Origin: Bacteroidota bacterium
GTDB taxonomy: Bacteria > Bacteroidota > Bacteroidia > UKL13-3
Reading direction: 5' to 3'
Assembly: GCA_947485745.1 (NCBI GenBank)
Contig: CANKQY010000019.1
Span: 1-35,908 of the forward strand
DNA: 35,908 bases
Shown one piece after another: positions 26,237 through 35,153 of this stretch. How positions within the stretch are numbered: the stretch's first letter is position 1; each line of letters starts with the position of its first letter. The translations under genes and the position numbers were made by a program. The notes under the pieces are model-generated. The model was not told the DNA's origin. It was given only the letters and a program-made list of their open reading frames with translations, and searched no databases.

Positions 26237-29200
26237 TTATTTACAAAATTTAGTCGTTTGCGTTCCTGCATCACTGGTAATGATCATAAAATAAACACCT
26301 TTAGGCAGGTCTAACACATTAATTTCTTCCGATGTTCCATTATCAAAACTCAATTTGTTTTCTAGTAGCGTTTGTCCTAATTGGTTAACTACGGTATAAG
26401 AATAATTAGCAGAAGAAACATTATTAGTCAATGCAATTCTTACTTTATCATTAGCTGGGTTAGGGTATACACTAAAGTTGTTTGTGTTATTTTTAGACTC
26501 TAGTATGCCGTTTGCCATTTTGGTAAAATATAACTGAAAACGACTATCTCCTTTACTTAGCGGATCGGCATTAGTTGAAAAATCATATTTAAAATTATTA
26601 GATAGTAAGGTTTGAGTTTTTAGGTAATTATCCTTGAAATAAACATCAAAACCAGGCATATCTAAATTAGCAACGCGTGCAGTAAAATGATAATCGGAAG
26701 TAGTGTTAAAACCTAAGTTTACCATACTTTCCGCTACAATATTGCGGTGGTCTATTGCTAGTTTATCATTAGCAGCAGAAAGGCTATAAAAATTAACATC
26801 AGGATTTTGCATTTTATAAGCATCCATTTTATCAATTCCGTCTAAGCCATCCATCCTGTTCCGCAAAACATAGCTATCCCAAAAAATGGTATCATCAGAT
26901 TTAATATCAAGTTGAATTGCGTTTAATTTAAGTGGATCAGATTTTAATAAAACAGCTGAGGGGGCAGAACTTGTTTTATTAGCCTCTGTAAATGTAAAGT
27001 TAGCTGGGCCTGCAGTTTTTACAAAGAACGCTCCGCCAGCAGGGATAATATAAGAAGAACCAAATGACGCTGTGGTGTAAGCACCCCTAGTACCGTTTGA
27101 AGGCAACCATACTGAAAAAGAAGTTATATTATTTTTATTTGCATCTACTATAGTACCAATATCCACGTTTGAAGCATATGGGTTAGGAATTAAATTCCAA
27201 CCAGCATTAGTGCTGCCATTAGCTGATGTATATGTCATAGGTATATTTTTTGTGCCTTGATTAACAAGCCCAGTTAAATCAATAATACCCTCATTTGGCG
27301 CTGGGGGGCCATTGCCTAAAACAACTGTTCCCTGAGTTCTTGGCCCTCTATAGAAAATCCTTAGAGCAGAATTTGCTGGTATATTAGTAGTTGAGGAACC
27401 TGAGGTTAAAGCAGACCAACCCGAATTGGTAGCTCCATTAAAATCACCTTCAGCAAATGAAAATGCCGTTGGGTTATTTGAAGTTGTAGGATCAAATCCA
27501 TTGGTAGCACCATTTAGACCAGTAACAAATATATCATCAATTAGAGAAGCTAAACCAATTGCCCCAGAAAACGGATTAGCCATTAAACGAAAGGCGCGTT
27601 TATTACTTGGTATATATATATCAACAGTTGTATTTCCTGTAATAGTTCCCGCGCTATTTCCTATACTAGCAACTCCTGAAGCCGTAGCTTCTAAAGTTAA
27701 AAAGCCTCCTGTTGCTAGTGTTGCTCCGCTGCCAACTATAACAACACCGGGTGCCTTAATTGTTGTTGCAGAGCCTATTGTTTTGGTTCCACTTCCTGAT
27801 ATGCCTAGGTTGCTATAATTTTGGCTTTTCACTGTTTGGTTCCCTAAACCAGTATAGTTAACAGTATTACCTGCTGCACTTGTGGTAAGAGTTGTGAATG
27901 TAGGAACCGTTGGTGTTGTGCTAATATTTAACGTACTTGTTGCTGTGGCATTATTAAAACTTGCGATGGTACTTGAGCCTGAATGATTTACTATACCCGC
28001 CGCATTATTTGTAATACCTGTTATAGCTCCAGAACCACTTAGATTAATGGTACCAGTATTGGTAAAATTAGTAACAGCTGTAGTAATAGTTCCTGTACTA
28101 TTATGATTTAATGTACCTGAATTGGTAAGTCTTGTAATAGATGCTGCAGTACCTGTAGCACTTAAATTTAAATTGCCAGCGTTAGTTATAGTACCTGAAC
28201 CACTTAGGGTAAATGTAGATCCAGCTGTCAATGTAGCTCCTGAGTTAATATTTAGTGGCGCATTCATTATTTTTGCTGCATTTAATGAGATAGCGCCTCC
28301 ACCGTTTTTTATTAATACTCCTCCTGAAGCTGAAAAAGTTGCAAGCCATTCCACTCCTGAAGTAAATGGTGCAGTTTTATTATAACATAAAGTTGCAGCA
28401 GCACCATATGTTGGTGCTGCACTTGTTGTTACTGCTGCATTTCCTCCCAGTTCAAATATACCGGTAACAGTAATGCCGGTCATGGTTTTTGCTTCAGTAC
28501 CACTTAAAGTTAAATTGGTGTAGGTTGCAGCAAATACTGTTTGAGCAGCTCCTGTATAATTTACTGTACTAGAAGTTACATTAACTGTTACAAGACCACT
28601 ACCTGTTTGAGTCCTTACAATTGTACTACTAGTAAGCGACAGGGTAGTGGAACTAATGGTCAAAGTAGCAGCTTGATTGGTATTATTATTGGTAACCGAA
28701 ACTGAACCAATATTAACTGTTGTGCCTCCTATTGAAGCAGTACAACCTTGTTTGGTATTTGAGCCTACAGTCAAGGCACCCGAAACACTTAAATTTGTAA
28801 CATTAGATGTAAGATTTGTAGACTGACCATTGCCACTTCCTACACCGTTAGTAATGTTTAAATTTGCACAAGAAAGTGTACCAAGACCGCTTATAGTATG
28901 AGTAACTACAACATTTATAACAGTATTAGCAATTCCAACATCTCCTGAAACAGTCAACGTAAATCCAGAACTAATGGTAAGTGTAGATGCTGTGGTTCCT
29001 GCAAAAGAAACTGAAGCTGCTGCAGCGTTTGCTGTAACTGTAATAGTATGACCAGCTGCAATGGTTACCACATCACCTGCAACGGGAACAACACCACCAA
29101 CCCAAGTAGCTGTGGTACTCCAATTTCCAGAAGCTAAACTTGTTATGTTTGCAGCTTTGGCATTCAAACTCATGCCCAGCATAAGTATTGTTAAGCTCGC

Positions 29201-29251
29201 TAGGGTAATGAATTTACGGCTAGATTTTTTAGTATTGTGTATATGTCCCAT
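26237..29251 (-). CDS. Large secreted surface protein: G8-like N-terminus, Ser/Thr/Gly-rich repeats, T9SS type A sorting domain
   Basis: Start ATG 29251 followed by a signal peptide 'KFITLASLTILMLGMSLNAKA'; 'SGNWSTTATWVGGVVPVAGDVVTIAAGHTITVTA'; repeated 'NYTG..QTV....Y.NL..SG...KT'; C-terminus 'FSVYPNPANDKVRIALTNN...LPKGVYFMIITSDAGTQTTKFCK'. Confidence 0.85.
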   Translation of the reverse strand: MGHIHNTKKSSRKFITLASLTILMLGMSLNAKAANITSLASGNWSTTATWVGGVVPVAGDVVTIAAGHTITVTANAAAASVSFAGTTASTLTISSGFTLTVSGDVGIANTVINVVVTHTISGLGTLSCANLNITNGVGSGNGQSTNLTSNVTNLSVSGALTVGSNTKQGCTASIGGTTVNIGSVSVTNNNTNQAATLTISSTTLSLTSSTIVRTQTGSGLVTVNVTSSTVNYTGAAQTVFAATYTNLTLSGTEAKTMTGITVTGIFELGGNAAVTTSAAPTYGAAATLCYNKTAPFTSGVEWLATFSASGGVLIKNGGGAISLNAAKIMNAPLNINSGATLTAGSTFTLSGSGTITNAGNLNLSATGTAASITRLTNSGTLNHNSTGTITTAVTNFTNTGTINLSGSGAITGITNNAAGIVNHSGSSTIASFNNATATSTLNISTTPTVPTFTTLTTSAAGNTVNYTGLGNQTVKSQNYSNLGISGSGTKTIGSATTIKAPGVVIVGSGATLATGGFLTLEATASGVASIGNSAGTITGNTTVDIYIPSNKRAFRLMANPFSGAIGLASLIDDIFVTGLNGATNGFDPTTSNNPTAFSFAEGDFNGATNSGWSALTSGSSTTNIPANSALRIFYRGPRTQGTVVLGNGPPAPNEGIIDLTGLVNQGTKNIPMTYTSANGSTNAGWNLIPNPYASNVDIGTIVDANKNNITSFSVWLPSNGTRGAYTTASFGSSYIIPAGGAFFVKTAGPANFTFTEANKTSSAPSAVLLKSDPLKLNAIQLDIKSDDTIFWDSYVLRNRMDGLDGIDKMDAYKMQNPDVNFYSLSAANDKLAIDHRNIVAESMVNLGFNTTSDYHFTARVANLDMPGFDVYFKDNYLKTQTLLSNNFKYDFSTNADPLSKGDSRFQLYFTKMANGILESKNNTNNFSVYPNPANDKVRIALTNNVSSANYSYTVVNQLGQTLLENKLSFDNGTSEEINVLDLPKGVYFMIITSDAGTQTTKFCK

Positions 29252-29484
29252 AGGTGTACATTTTGTTGATAACAAAAGTAAATTGATCAATTTGTAATAT
29301 TTCACCATTATTTTTAATTTTTTAATTAATTTATGACTTAACTATTTGATAATAAAACAAATAATTCAAACAAAAAGTTTATCTGTTTTAGAATAAATTA
29401 AAAGTTTTTTGAATTGAACATATTGGCTAATTAATTGAACTTTATTTATTTTTAATAGAATCCGGTATAAATTCAAAGTTTGCA

Positions 29485-29685
29485 TTATTTATCTGTTTTG
29501 TCATTTTTGATAGTTTTAAAGCCTATTACTTTTTGGCAATTATCACATTTATATGCTTTAATCTTGTATTGGTTAGAAATGAAAATTGCAATTAGTTTAT
29601 GGCTTATTTTTCTGGGTATTCTGTCTAGTTTCCCTGTTTTGCATTTAGGGCAATCATCTAATGTTCCCTGATAAAAAATATTCAT
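29485..29685 (-). CDS. Small zinc-ribbon-like protein
   Basis: 66 aa with 'DDCPKCKTGKL' and 'YKCDNCQKVIGFK' CxxC pairs. Confidence 0.5.
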   Translation of the reverse strand: MNIFYQGTLDDCPKCKTGKLDRIPRKISHKLIAIFISNQYKIKAYKCDNCQKVIGFKTIKNDKTDK

Positions 29686-29839
29686 TTATAATTGGATTTA
29701 CATATTGATTATTAAACTTGTACAGCATTTTTGCTGCTCATTACTTACATTTTTATAGTTGCAAGGTAGTATGGCATAAAATTGTTTTTATGCATTAAAC
29801 CTTTAACTAACCACATATGCTTGCGAGTTGATAATAATT

Positions 29840-29891
29840 ATACCTCAATTGTAAAAAAGACACTTTGGAGGTAAATAAAGAATTGAGGTAT
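29840..29891. repeat. 11-bp perfect inverted repeat, 30-nt spacer
   Basis: ATACCTCAATT (29840-29850) and AATTGAGGTAT (29881-29891). Confidence 0.6.
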
Positions 29892-29962
29892 TTAAATAGC
29901 ATAAAACAGCTTGGTTCAGCTTTTCAATGGAATCAAATTTGCCAGAGGAAATAAATTGAGAA

Positions 29963-30943
29963 TTAGAACAACCGCAAAAATGTTTTGTAATGGGTTTCGC
30001 CTTGCTCTATAACAACGCCATCAGCTATACCCGTGAGTTCATAACTATTTGTTAAATATTTAATTCCTTGATCAAATTCGTTGTCTCTAATTTTCTTAGG
30101 TTGGTAATTATTTGAAACTTCGAGTAAATTGGCATCCGAAATAGTAATTTGAATTTTCAATGGATGTAACTCAGAAATTACATTATTTTTAATACAAGCA
30201 TCAACCAATAATTGCAAGGCAAATACGGGCAAATTGAAATGTAAAGATTCCTTCTTTATTTGAATATCAACTATTAGTGAATCTTGGTGCCTTATCTTCA
30301 ATAAATAGAGATAATTGTTTAAGAATTTGATTTCTTCTTTTAACGTTATATTTGAAACCAAGCGATTTTTTAGTATTTGTCTAAATACATCTGAAAATTT
30401 TAAAATGTATTCTTCAGAGTGGATACTATTTATTCTTACCATCGAGCTTAAGGTGCTTAAACTGTTGAATATAAAATGAGGATTTATTTGATTGCGCAGT
30501 AAATTAAGCTGTGAGTTAAAATTTTCTGTTTGAAGACTGTTATTTTTTAACAATAACTTTTCTCTTTCCTGGTAATATTTACGGCTTAGACTAATTGAAA
30601 AAAATAAAATAAATGCAAAGCCAAGTCTGACAGTAAAAACAATTAACCAATTAACTTTTGCTTCATTTTTAATTGGATTAAAATAAATTGCTGCTATAAA
30701 CGCAAAGATAGTAAATACTGTAATAGTAAGAATCACAAACAAAAGCTTATAACGTTTCTTTAAATCTGTATGAAAAATTGAAATGCCTTGCCACATTATT
30801 ACCAAGCAACTGAATGAAGCAAAATAGATTCCTAATGTTGATGTGAAACTAAAATTAAAATTAAAAGAATTATTGGATAAAATTACTAACAAAGGTAGAA
30901 TTGCAGCAATAATGTAAGGCGTATATTTTTCTTTGTCATTCAT
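29963..30943 (-). CDS. LytS-type sensor histidine kinase paralogue, probably ATPase-impaired
   Basis: TM helices then 'LNLLRNQINPHFIFNSLSTLSSMV' (His_kinase); N-box region 'LLVDACIKNN' lacks the canonical ENxxKH. Confidence 0.85.
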   Translation of the reverse strand: MNDKEKYTPYIIAAILPLLVILSNNSFNFNFSFTSTLGIYFASFSCLVIMWQGISIFHTDLKKRYKLLFVILTITVFTIFAFIAAIYFNPIKNEAKVNWLIVFTVRLGFAFILFFSISLSRKYYQEREKLLLKNNSLQTENFNSQLNLLRNQINPHFIFNSLSTLSSMVRINSIHSEEYILKFSDVFRQILKNRLVSNITLKEEIKFLNNYLYLLKIRHQDSLIVDIQIKKESLHFNLPVFALQLLVDACIKNNVISELHPLKIQITISDANLLEVSNNYQPKKIRDNEFDQGIKYLTNSYELTGIADGVVIEQGETHYKTFLRLF

Positions 30944-31106
30944 TTTCTAGCAAAGTTTCGGTCGTTAATTATTTACCTTTTTTAGGTTTATTTTAATTTA
31001 AGGGCCGGAAGATTAATATAACATTAACAAAAAATTGCTGTTAAATTAATGAATTGAACTTTTACGAATTTGAAATGATTTAAAAAGCAAGTTAAACGGT
31101 TACTGA

Positions 31107-31871
31107 TTAATGACGCATTTCAATCCATTTTAAAAACGGGGTTACTTTTAAACGACTAACAATGGCTTTTTCTGGGGAATTAACCTTTAAATGAACAACT
31201 ACCTTTCGCATAAAATAGGGTTCAATCTCTTTTACTGCTTTTCTATTTAAAATCATTTTGCGGTTGATGCGAAAGAAATCATTGTAGGAATCGGCCTCCA
31301 TAAATTGCTCAAGTGTTTTAGAAATCAAATATTTTTCACTATTAAAATTAAAAACGAATACATTATTATTTTCGATAAATAGAAAAGCAATATCGCTCGT
31401 GTTCATTGCAAACATTTTTTGGCGGTATCGAACCAAAAAGGTACTTTGCTTAGGCCCATTATCTGCTAATGTTTTACTTATTAAATCAGACTTAAGTGTT
31501 GCATTTGCATACTTATCTTTTAATTGATTCAATTTTGCAAAAGCCATTTCAATTTCCTCATCCCTAAATGGCTTTAGAATATAATCAAGGCCACTATTTT
31601 TAAAGGCTTTAAGCATATAGCTATCATAGGCAGTGCAGAAAACCACTGGAATTTGCACTTGTACCTGTTTAAAAATCTCAAAACTAATCCCATCTGCCAG
31701 TTGAATATCCATAAAAATCAAATCTATTTTCATTTGATTTTTAATTAAATAGGGCACTGCCTCTTCAATACTATCTAATACATTTACTACCAGCCGCTCT
31801 GAATTTGATTCAATAATTTCACGAAGCAATAGGGCAGTTTTTTTCTCGTCTTCAATAATTAATACTTTCAT
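31107..31871 (-). CDS. LytTR-family response regulator
   Basis: REC 'VLIIEDEKKTALLLREI', 'DLIFMDIQLADG', 'YILKPFRDEEIEMAF'; LytTR 'IAFLFIENNNVFVFN...DSYNDFFRINRKMILNRKAVKEIEPYF'. Confidence 0.93.
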   Translation of the reverse strand: MKVLIIEDEKKTALLLREIIESNSERLVVNVLDSIEEAVPYLIKNQMKIDLIFMDIQLADGISFEIFKQVQVQIPVVFCTAYDSYMLKAFKNSGLDYILKPFRDEEIEMAFAKLNQLKDKYANATLKSDLISKTLADNGPKQSTFLVRYRQKMFAMNTSDIAFLFIENNNVFVFNFNSEKYLISKTLEQFMEADSYNDFFRINRKMILNRKAVKEIEPYFMRKVVVHLKVNSPEKAIVSRLKVTPFLKWIEMRH

Positions 31872-32864
31872 CTAAATCAACTTCAAAATGGTTTTGTAAT
31901 GTTCATCATTTTTTTCAATCTCAATTCCGTTTTCTACTTTGAGTAAAATATAGCTATTAGCTATATAGTTAGTTCCTAATCCAAATGACTCTTCTATATT
32001 TTTTTTTGGTTGTAAATTATTTGAAACAGCGAGTCTTTTTTGGTCTAGATTATAAATACAAATTTCCAATGGGCGAGCCTGAGAAACGATATTATGTTTG
32101 ATGCAATTTTCAATAAGTAATTGCAATGTAAATGCTGGCAAATTGTATTGCAGAGATTCTTCTGTAATTTCAATCTTAACATTCAAAGAATTTTCGTGGT
32201 TTATCTTTAATAAAAATATGTAAGCATTTAAAAAGCTTAATTCCTCTTTTAGGGAAACTTTTGTTGCATCTGTGTTTTTTAGAATTTGCCTATAAACAGT
32301 AGAAAGGTTTAAAATATACTCTTCTATTTGAACCTCTTTATTTCGGGCCATTGACCGCAAAGTGCTCAAACTATTAAACAAAAAATGAGGATTAATCTGG
32401 TTTCGAAGAAGGTTGAGCTTAGCACTGACATTTTCTATTTGAAGCGCACTGTTATTTAGGATGAATGTTTCTCGATCTTTTGAATATTTAATAAGTAATA
32501 AACCACCCGCAAAAATAGAACCTACAAATAAATAACGAACGGCTAAAATTGTAAGATAATTAACGGTGGAGTTGGCACTCATAGGGTTAAAAAATTTAAT
32601 ATTAATTAGGTTAACTAATACAAAGGAGCTTAATAAACCAATTATGTATATTATTGTTTTTGATGTTAATTGACCATTCAATAGTTTTTTAAGGATGGTA
32701 TAAATTATAAATAAACTTGTACTTGATATTAGCCAATAACCTAGAATTGTAAGCCATTCTTGGTGGTAATTATAAGCGCTATTTACTGCAATGCCCAGAA
32801 GAGGAAACATGGCACATAATACAAACGGCCAATTTTTAAATAGTTTCTTCATAAAAACAGACAA
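31872..32864 (-). CDS. LytS-type sensor histidine kinase, cognate partner of the LytTR regulator
   Basis: TM helices, 'LNLLRNQINPHFLFNSLSTLRSMA', canonical N-box 'LLIENCIKHN'; stop abuts the regulator start. Confidence 0.92.
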   Translation of the reverse strand: MSVFMKKLFKNWPFVLCAMFPLLGIAVNSAYNYHQEWLTILGYWLISSTSLFIIYTILKKLLNGQLTSKTIIYIIGLLSSFVLVNLINIKFFNPMSANSTVNYLTILAVRYLFVGSIFAGGLLLIKYSKDRETFILNNSALQIENVSAKLNLLRNQINPHFLFNSLSTLRSMARNKEVQIEEYILNLSTVYRQILKNTDATKVSLKEELSFLNAYIFLLKINHENSLNVKIEITEESLQYNLPAFTLQLLIENCIKHNIVSQARPLEICIYNLDQKRLAVSNNLQPKKNIEESFGLGTNYIANSYILLKVENGIEIEKNDEHYKTILKLI

Positions 32865-33126
32865 TTTTTAGGCCAAGTTATGCGCATAGGAATTTATTCA
32901 TCAAAAACACGTTGTTTGCAAATTTTTATAATTTTCGAAGTTATTATAAAAAACGAAAATTAATAAGCTACCAAAATCATTTATCTGCAAATTGCATAAA
33001 AAGATACCTGATAGCATTGAAACTATTTACTGGGGAGGCTTATATTAGTTAATCAAAGAATAAAAAATATAAAATTTAATTACCTATTTTAATGCATGCA
33101 ATTCATGCTTGGAAGCACAATTACGC

Positions 33127-35151
33127 TTATTTCTTAAGCTTCAAAAGCAGGTCTGTTAAGTCGTAGCTTACGCCAATATGTTGTTGAAAAAACATGTCTG
33201 GCAATAAATTATTTGTACGTATAATGTTTGAGTTATATCTAGGAAAAGCTCTTTCAAAAACAACAGGCTTGCCTGTTGTCAGGTCTATTGGCATTTCAAC
33301 ATCTCCAACATTTGCTTTCCATTTATCGTAATTTCCCCCATAGGTATATCCTTGTCCATAGTCGTCGAGGTAATCCGACATTGAAAGGACCGTTTTAACT
33401 TCATATCTGAACCTAAACTTTTTATATACATAGGCTAATTGAAATGAAACATTAAAATTGATGGTATAGGCGCCATATCCCTTTTTGCTGCTTAAGAAGT
33501 TCTGACCCTCCATTCCAAGTGGGCGCAGGGCGATGAATTTTGCTGTATCTTTACTTTGATTATAAACTAGGCATCTGTATGGATCAAAGCGCATAAAACC
33601 TACGCCAAAACCTACTGCAGGTATCCAATGGCCCACACCATCTTTTTTATTAGCCAATAGATAATCGTGTTTTGGGGCAAAATAATAAATGGCATCAAAA
33701 TCTAAGATGTACATTTTAGTTTTAAAATTGGATTCCCAACTTCGACGTTGTTTTATAACGCCATTATTTGTAGCATAAGTTGGGGCACTCTGCCAAACCT
33801 GAAGCGCCGCTGTTGGGTTGTGCATACCAATATTGGTTCTGTAGAAAGTTCCTCTATAACTCCAATTTCTTTTGCGGTTATACTGTACATATAAACCACC
33901 AGACCAATCATATGAACCTGGTATTCCAAACTTGTGACGTAAGTCGCCAACATAAAATGCTAGGCCACCCCAAACACCCGCCTCGTAGCTCGGTACAAAA
34001 GGAACTCCGGGGTTAATTAACAGCGAATCGATATTCACTATTTTTGGTGCCTTTAATTTTGCTTGAGAGATAGAATCCTGCTCGGCTTGCAATGCTGGCA
34101 ATTCAATTTGTAATCCCAAACTTGTAACTATGCTTTTGGCAATTCCATCTGAGTAAAAAATCTCTAGCGAATCATTTTGGATTCTTTGTGTATAGGGTAA
34201 TTTATTGCCTGCCGAATCTTGCACAGCAGCAATTTTGCAACCTTTTGCTGATTTTAATAAAATGGTGCCACTTAAATGAGTGAGGTCTTGCACAAAGCAG
34301 TTATCTCCAGGCCATTGATTTAAATTCTTAACCTCACCTTTTATTAATGGTAACCTTGGATCGGCGTAATAATCATATACGGGCCTGTTAGTATTGGAAG
34401 TGTAAAGCCCTTCTGTTAAAACGTTTTCGGCATTACCGCTAACCGACAAACCTATAGGTGAATTGGAGGCGAAATTTCTATTAAAAGCTAAATGACCAAT
34501 TTGAAGGTTTTGTTCAAAAAAAGGCTTTGCAATATTTAAATGTAAAACACCTAATGAGGTATCGTTTCCAAACACCTTATTGTCTTCAAATGTTAGATAA
34601 TCTAATTGGTATTTTATGCCCGACCCACCAGCATTGTCGATAATAATACCCGATTTGTTGTTGTAAAAACTGCTATTGGTTAATTTAAACGAGATTGGTT
34701 TTTCATTTAAATTACTCATAGGGCTAGCCACAAAAAGCACCGACTCATTATACGCTGATTTGCTGATAGTAATATTGTCGAAAACCACATTTTCTCTCGA
34801 CCAAAAAGGCTCAAAACTTATTGGCTGCATGAGGCCTGAAAAGCTTGCATTTGATATGTATATTGAACTTTTTTCATCAATCCCATTAATAACTATGCCG
34901 GCTCCAGGATCGTTTGTATTTTCAGAGATAAAACTGACAGGTTGTTCTTTTGTTCCACCTACGAATAGGCCACCTTCTATCCAAATTCTGGCTCCAGCTT
35001 TAAAAACAACTACTGTTCCTGCCTTAATTTTATATTCTTCACCTTTTGCCACCTTTAATACTTGGCTAATTTGTAGCGTATCTTGGGCCGTGGTTCCTTT
35101 CACAAGAAACAAAAGCAAAAAGCTTAATACTATTTTAGATATGATTTTCAT
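33127..35151 (-). CDS. Secreted/outer-membrane protein: N-terminal beta-helix-like, C-terminal beta-barrel-like (DUF6089-like)
   Basis: Start ATG 35151 (track start is TTG 35157). Signal peptide; 'GTVVVFKAGARIWIEGGLFVGGTKEQPVSF' beta-helix pattern; C-terminal 'VWGGLAFYVGDLRHKFGIPGSYDWSGGLYVQYNRKRNWSYR'. Confidence 0.65.
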   Translation of the reverse strand: MKIISKIVLSFLLLFLVKGTTAQDTLQISQVLKVAKGEEYKIKAGTVVVFKAGARIWIEGGLFVGGTKEQPVSFISENTNDPGAGIVINGIDEKSSIYISNASFSGLMQPISFEPFWSRENVVFDNITISKSAYNESVLFVASPMSNLNEKPISFKLTNSSFYNNKSGIIIDNAGGSGIKYQLDYLTFEDNKVFGNDTSLGVLHLNIAKPFFEQNLQIGHLAFNRNFASNSPIGLSVSGNAENVLTEGLYTSNTNRPVYDYYADPRLPLIKGEVKNLNQWPGDNCFVQDLTHLSGTILLKSAKGCKIAAVQDSAGNKLPYTQRIQNDSLEIFYSDGIAKSIVTSLGLQIELPALQAEQDSISQAKLKAPKIVNIDSLLINPGVPFVPSYEAGVWGGLAFYVGDLRHKFGIPGSYDWSGGLYVQYNRKRNWSYRGTFYRTNIGMHNPTAALQVWQSAPTYATNNGVIKQRRSWESNFKTKMYILDFDAIYYFAPKHDYLLANKKDGVGHWIPAVGFGVGFMRFDPYRCLVYNQSKDTAKFIALRPLGMEGQNFLSSKKGYGAYTINFNVSFQLAYVYKKFRFRYEVKTVLSMSDYLDDYGQGYTYGGNYDKWKANVGDVEMPIDLTTGKPVVFERAFPRYNSNIIRTNNLLPDMFFQQHIGVSYDLTDLLLKLKK

Positions 35152-35153
35152 GC

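Noticed and set aside
27426-29297. Plus-strand ORFs 27426..27818, 28122..28385, 29061..29297
   Set aside because: Antisense to the low-complexity 1023-aa surface protein; Ala/Val/Pro-rich translations typical of the reverse frame of Gly/Thr/Ser repeats.
29480-29671. 63-aa plus-strand ORF opposite the zinc-ribbon protein
   Set aside because: The minus-strand frame has paired CxxC motifs; the plus frame has none and is its antisense shadow.
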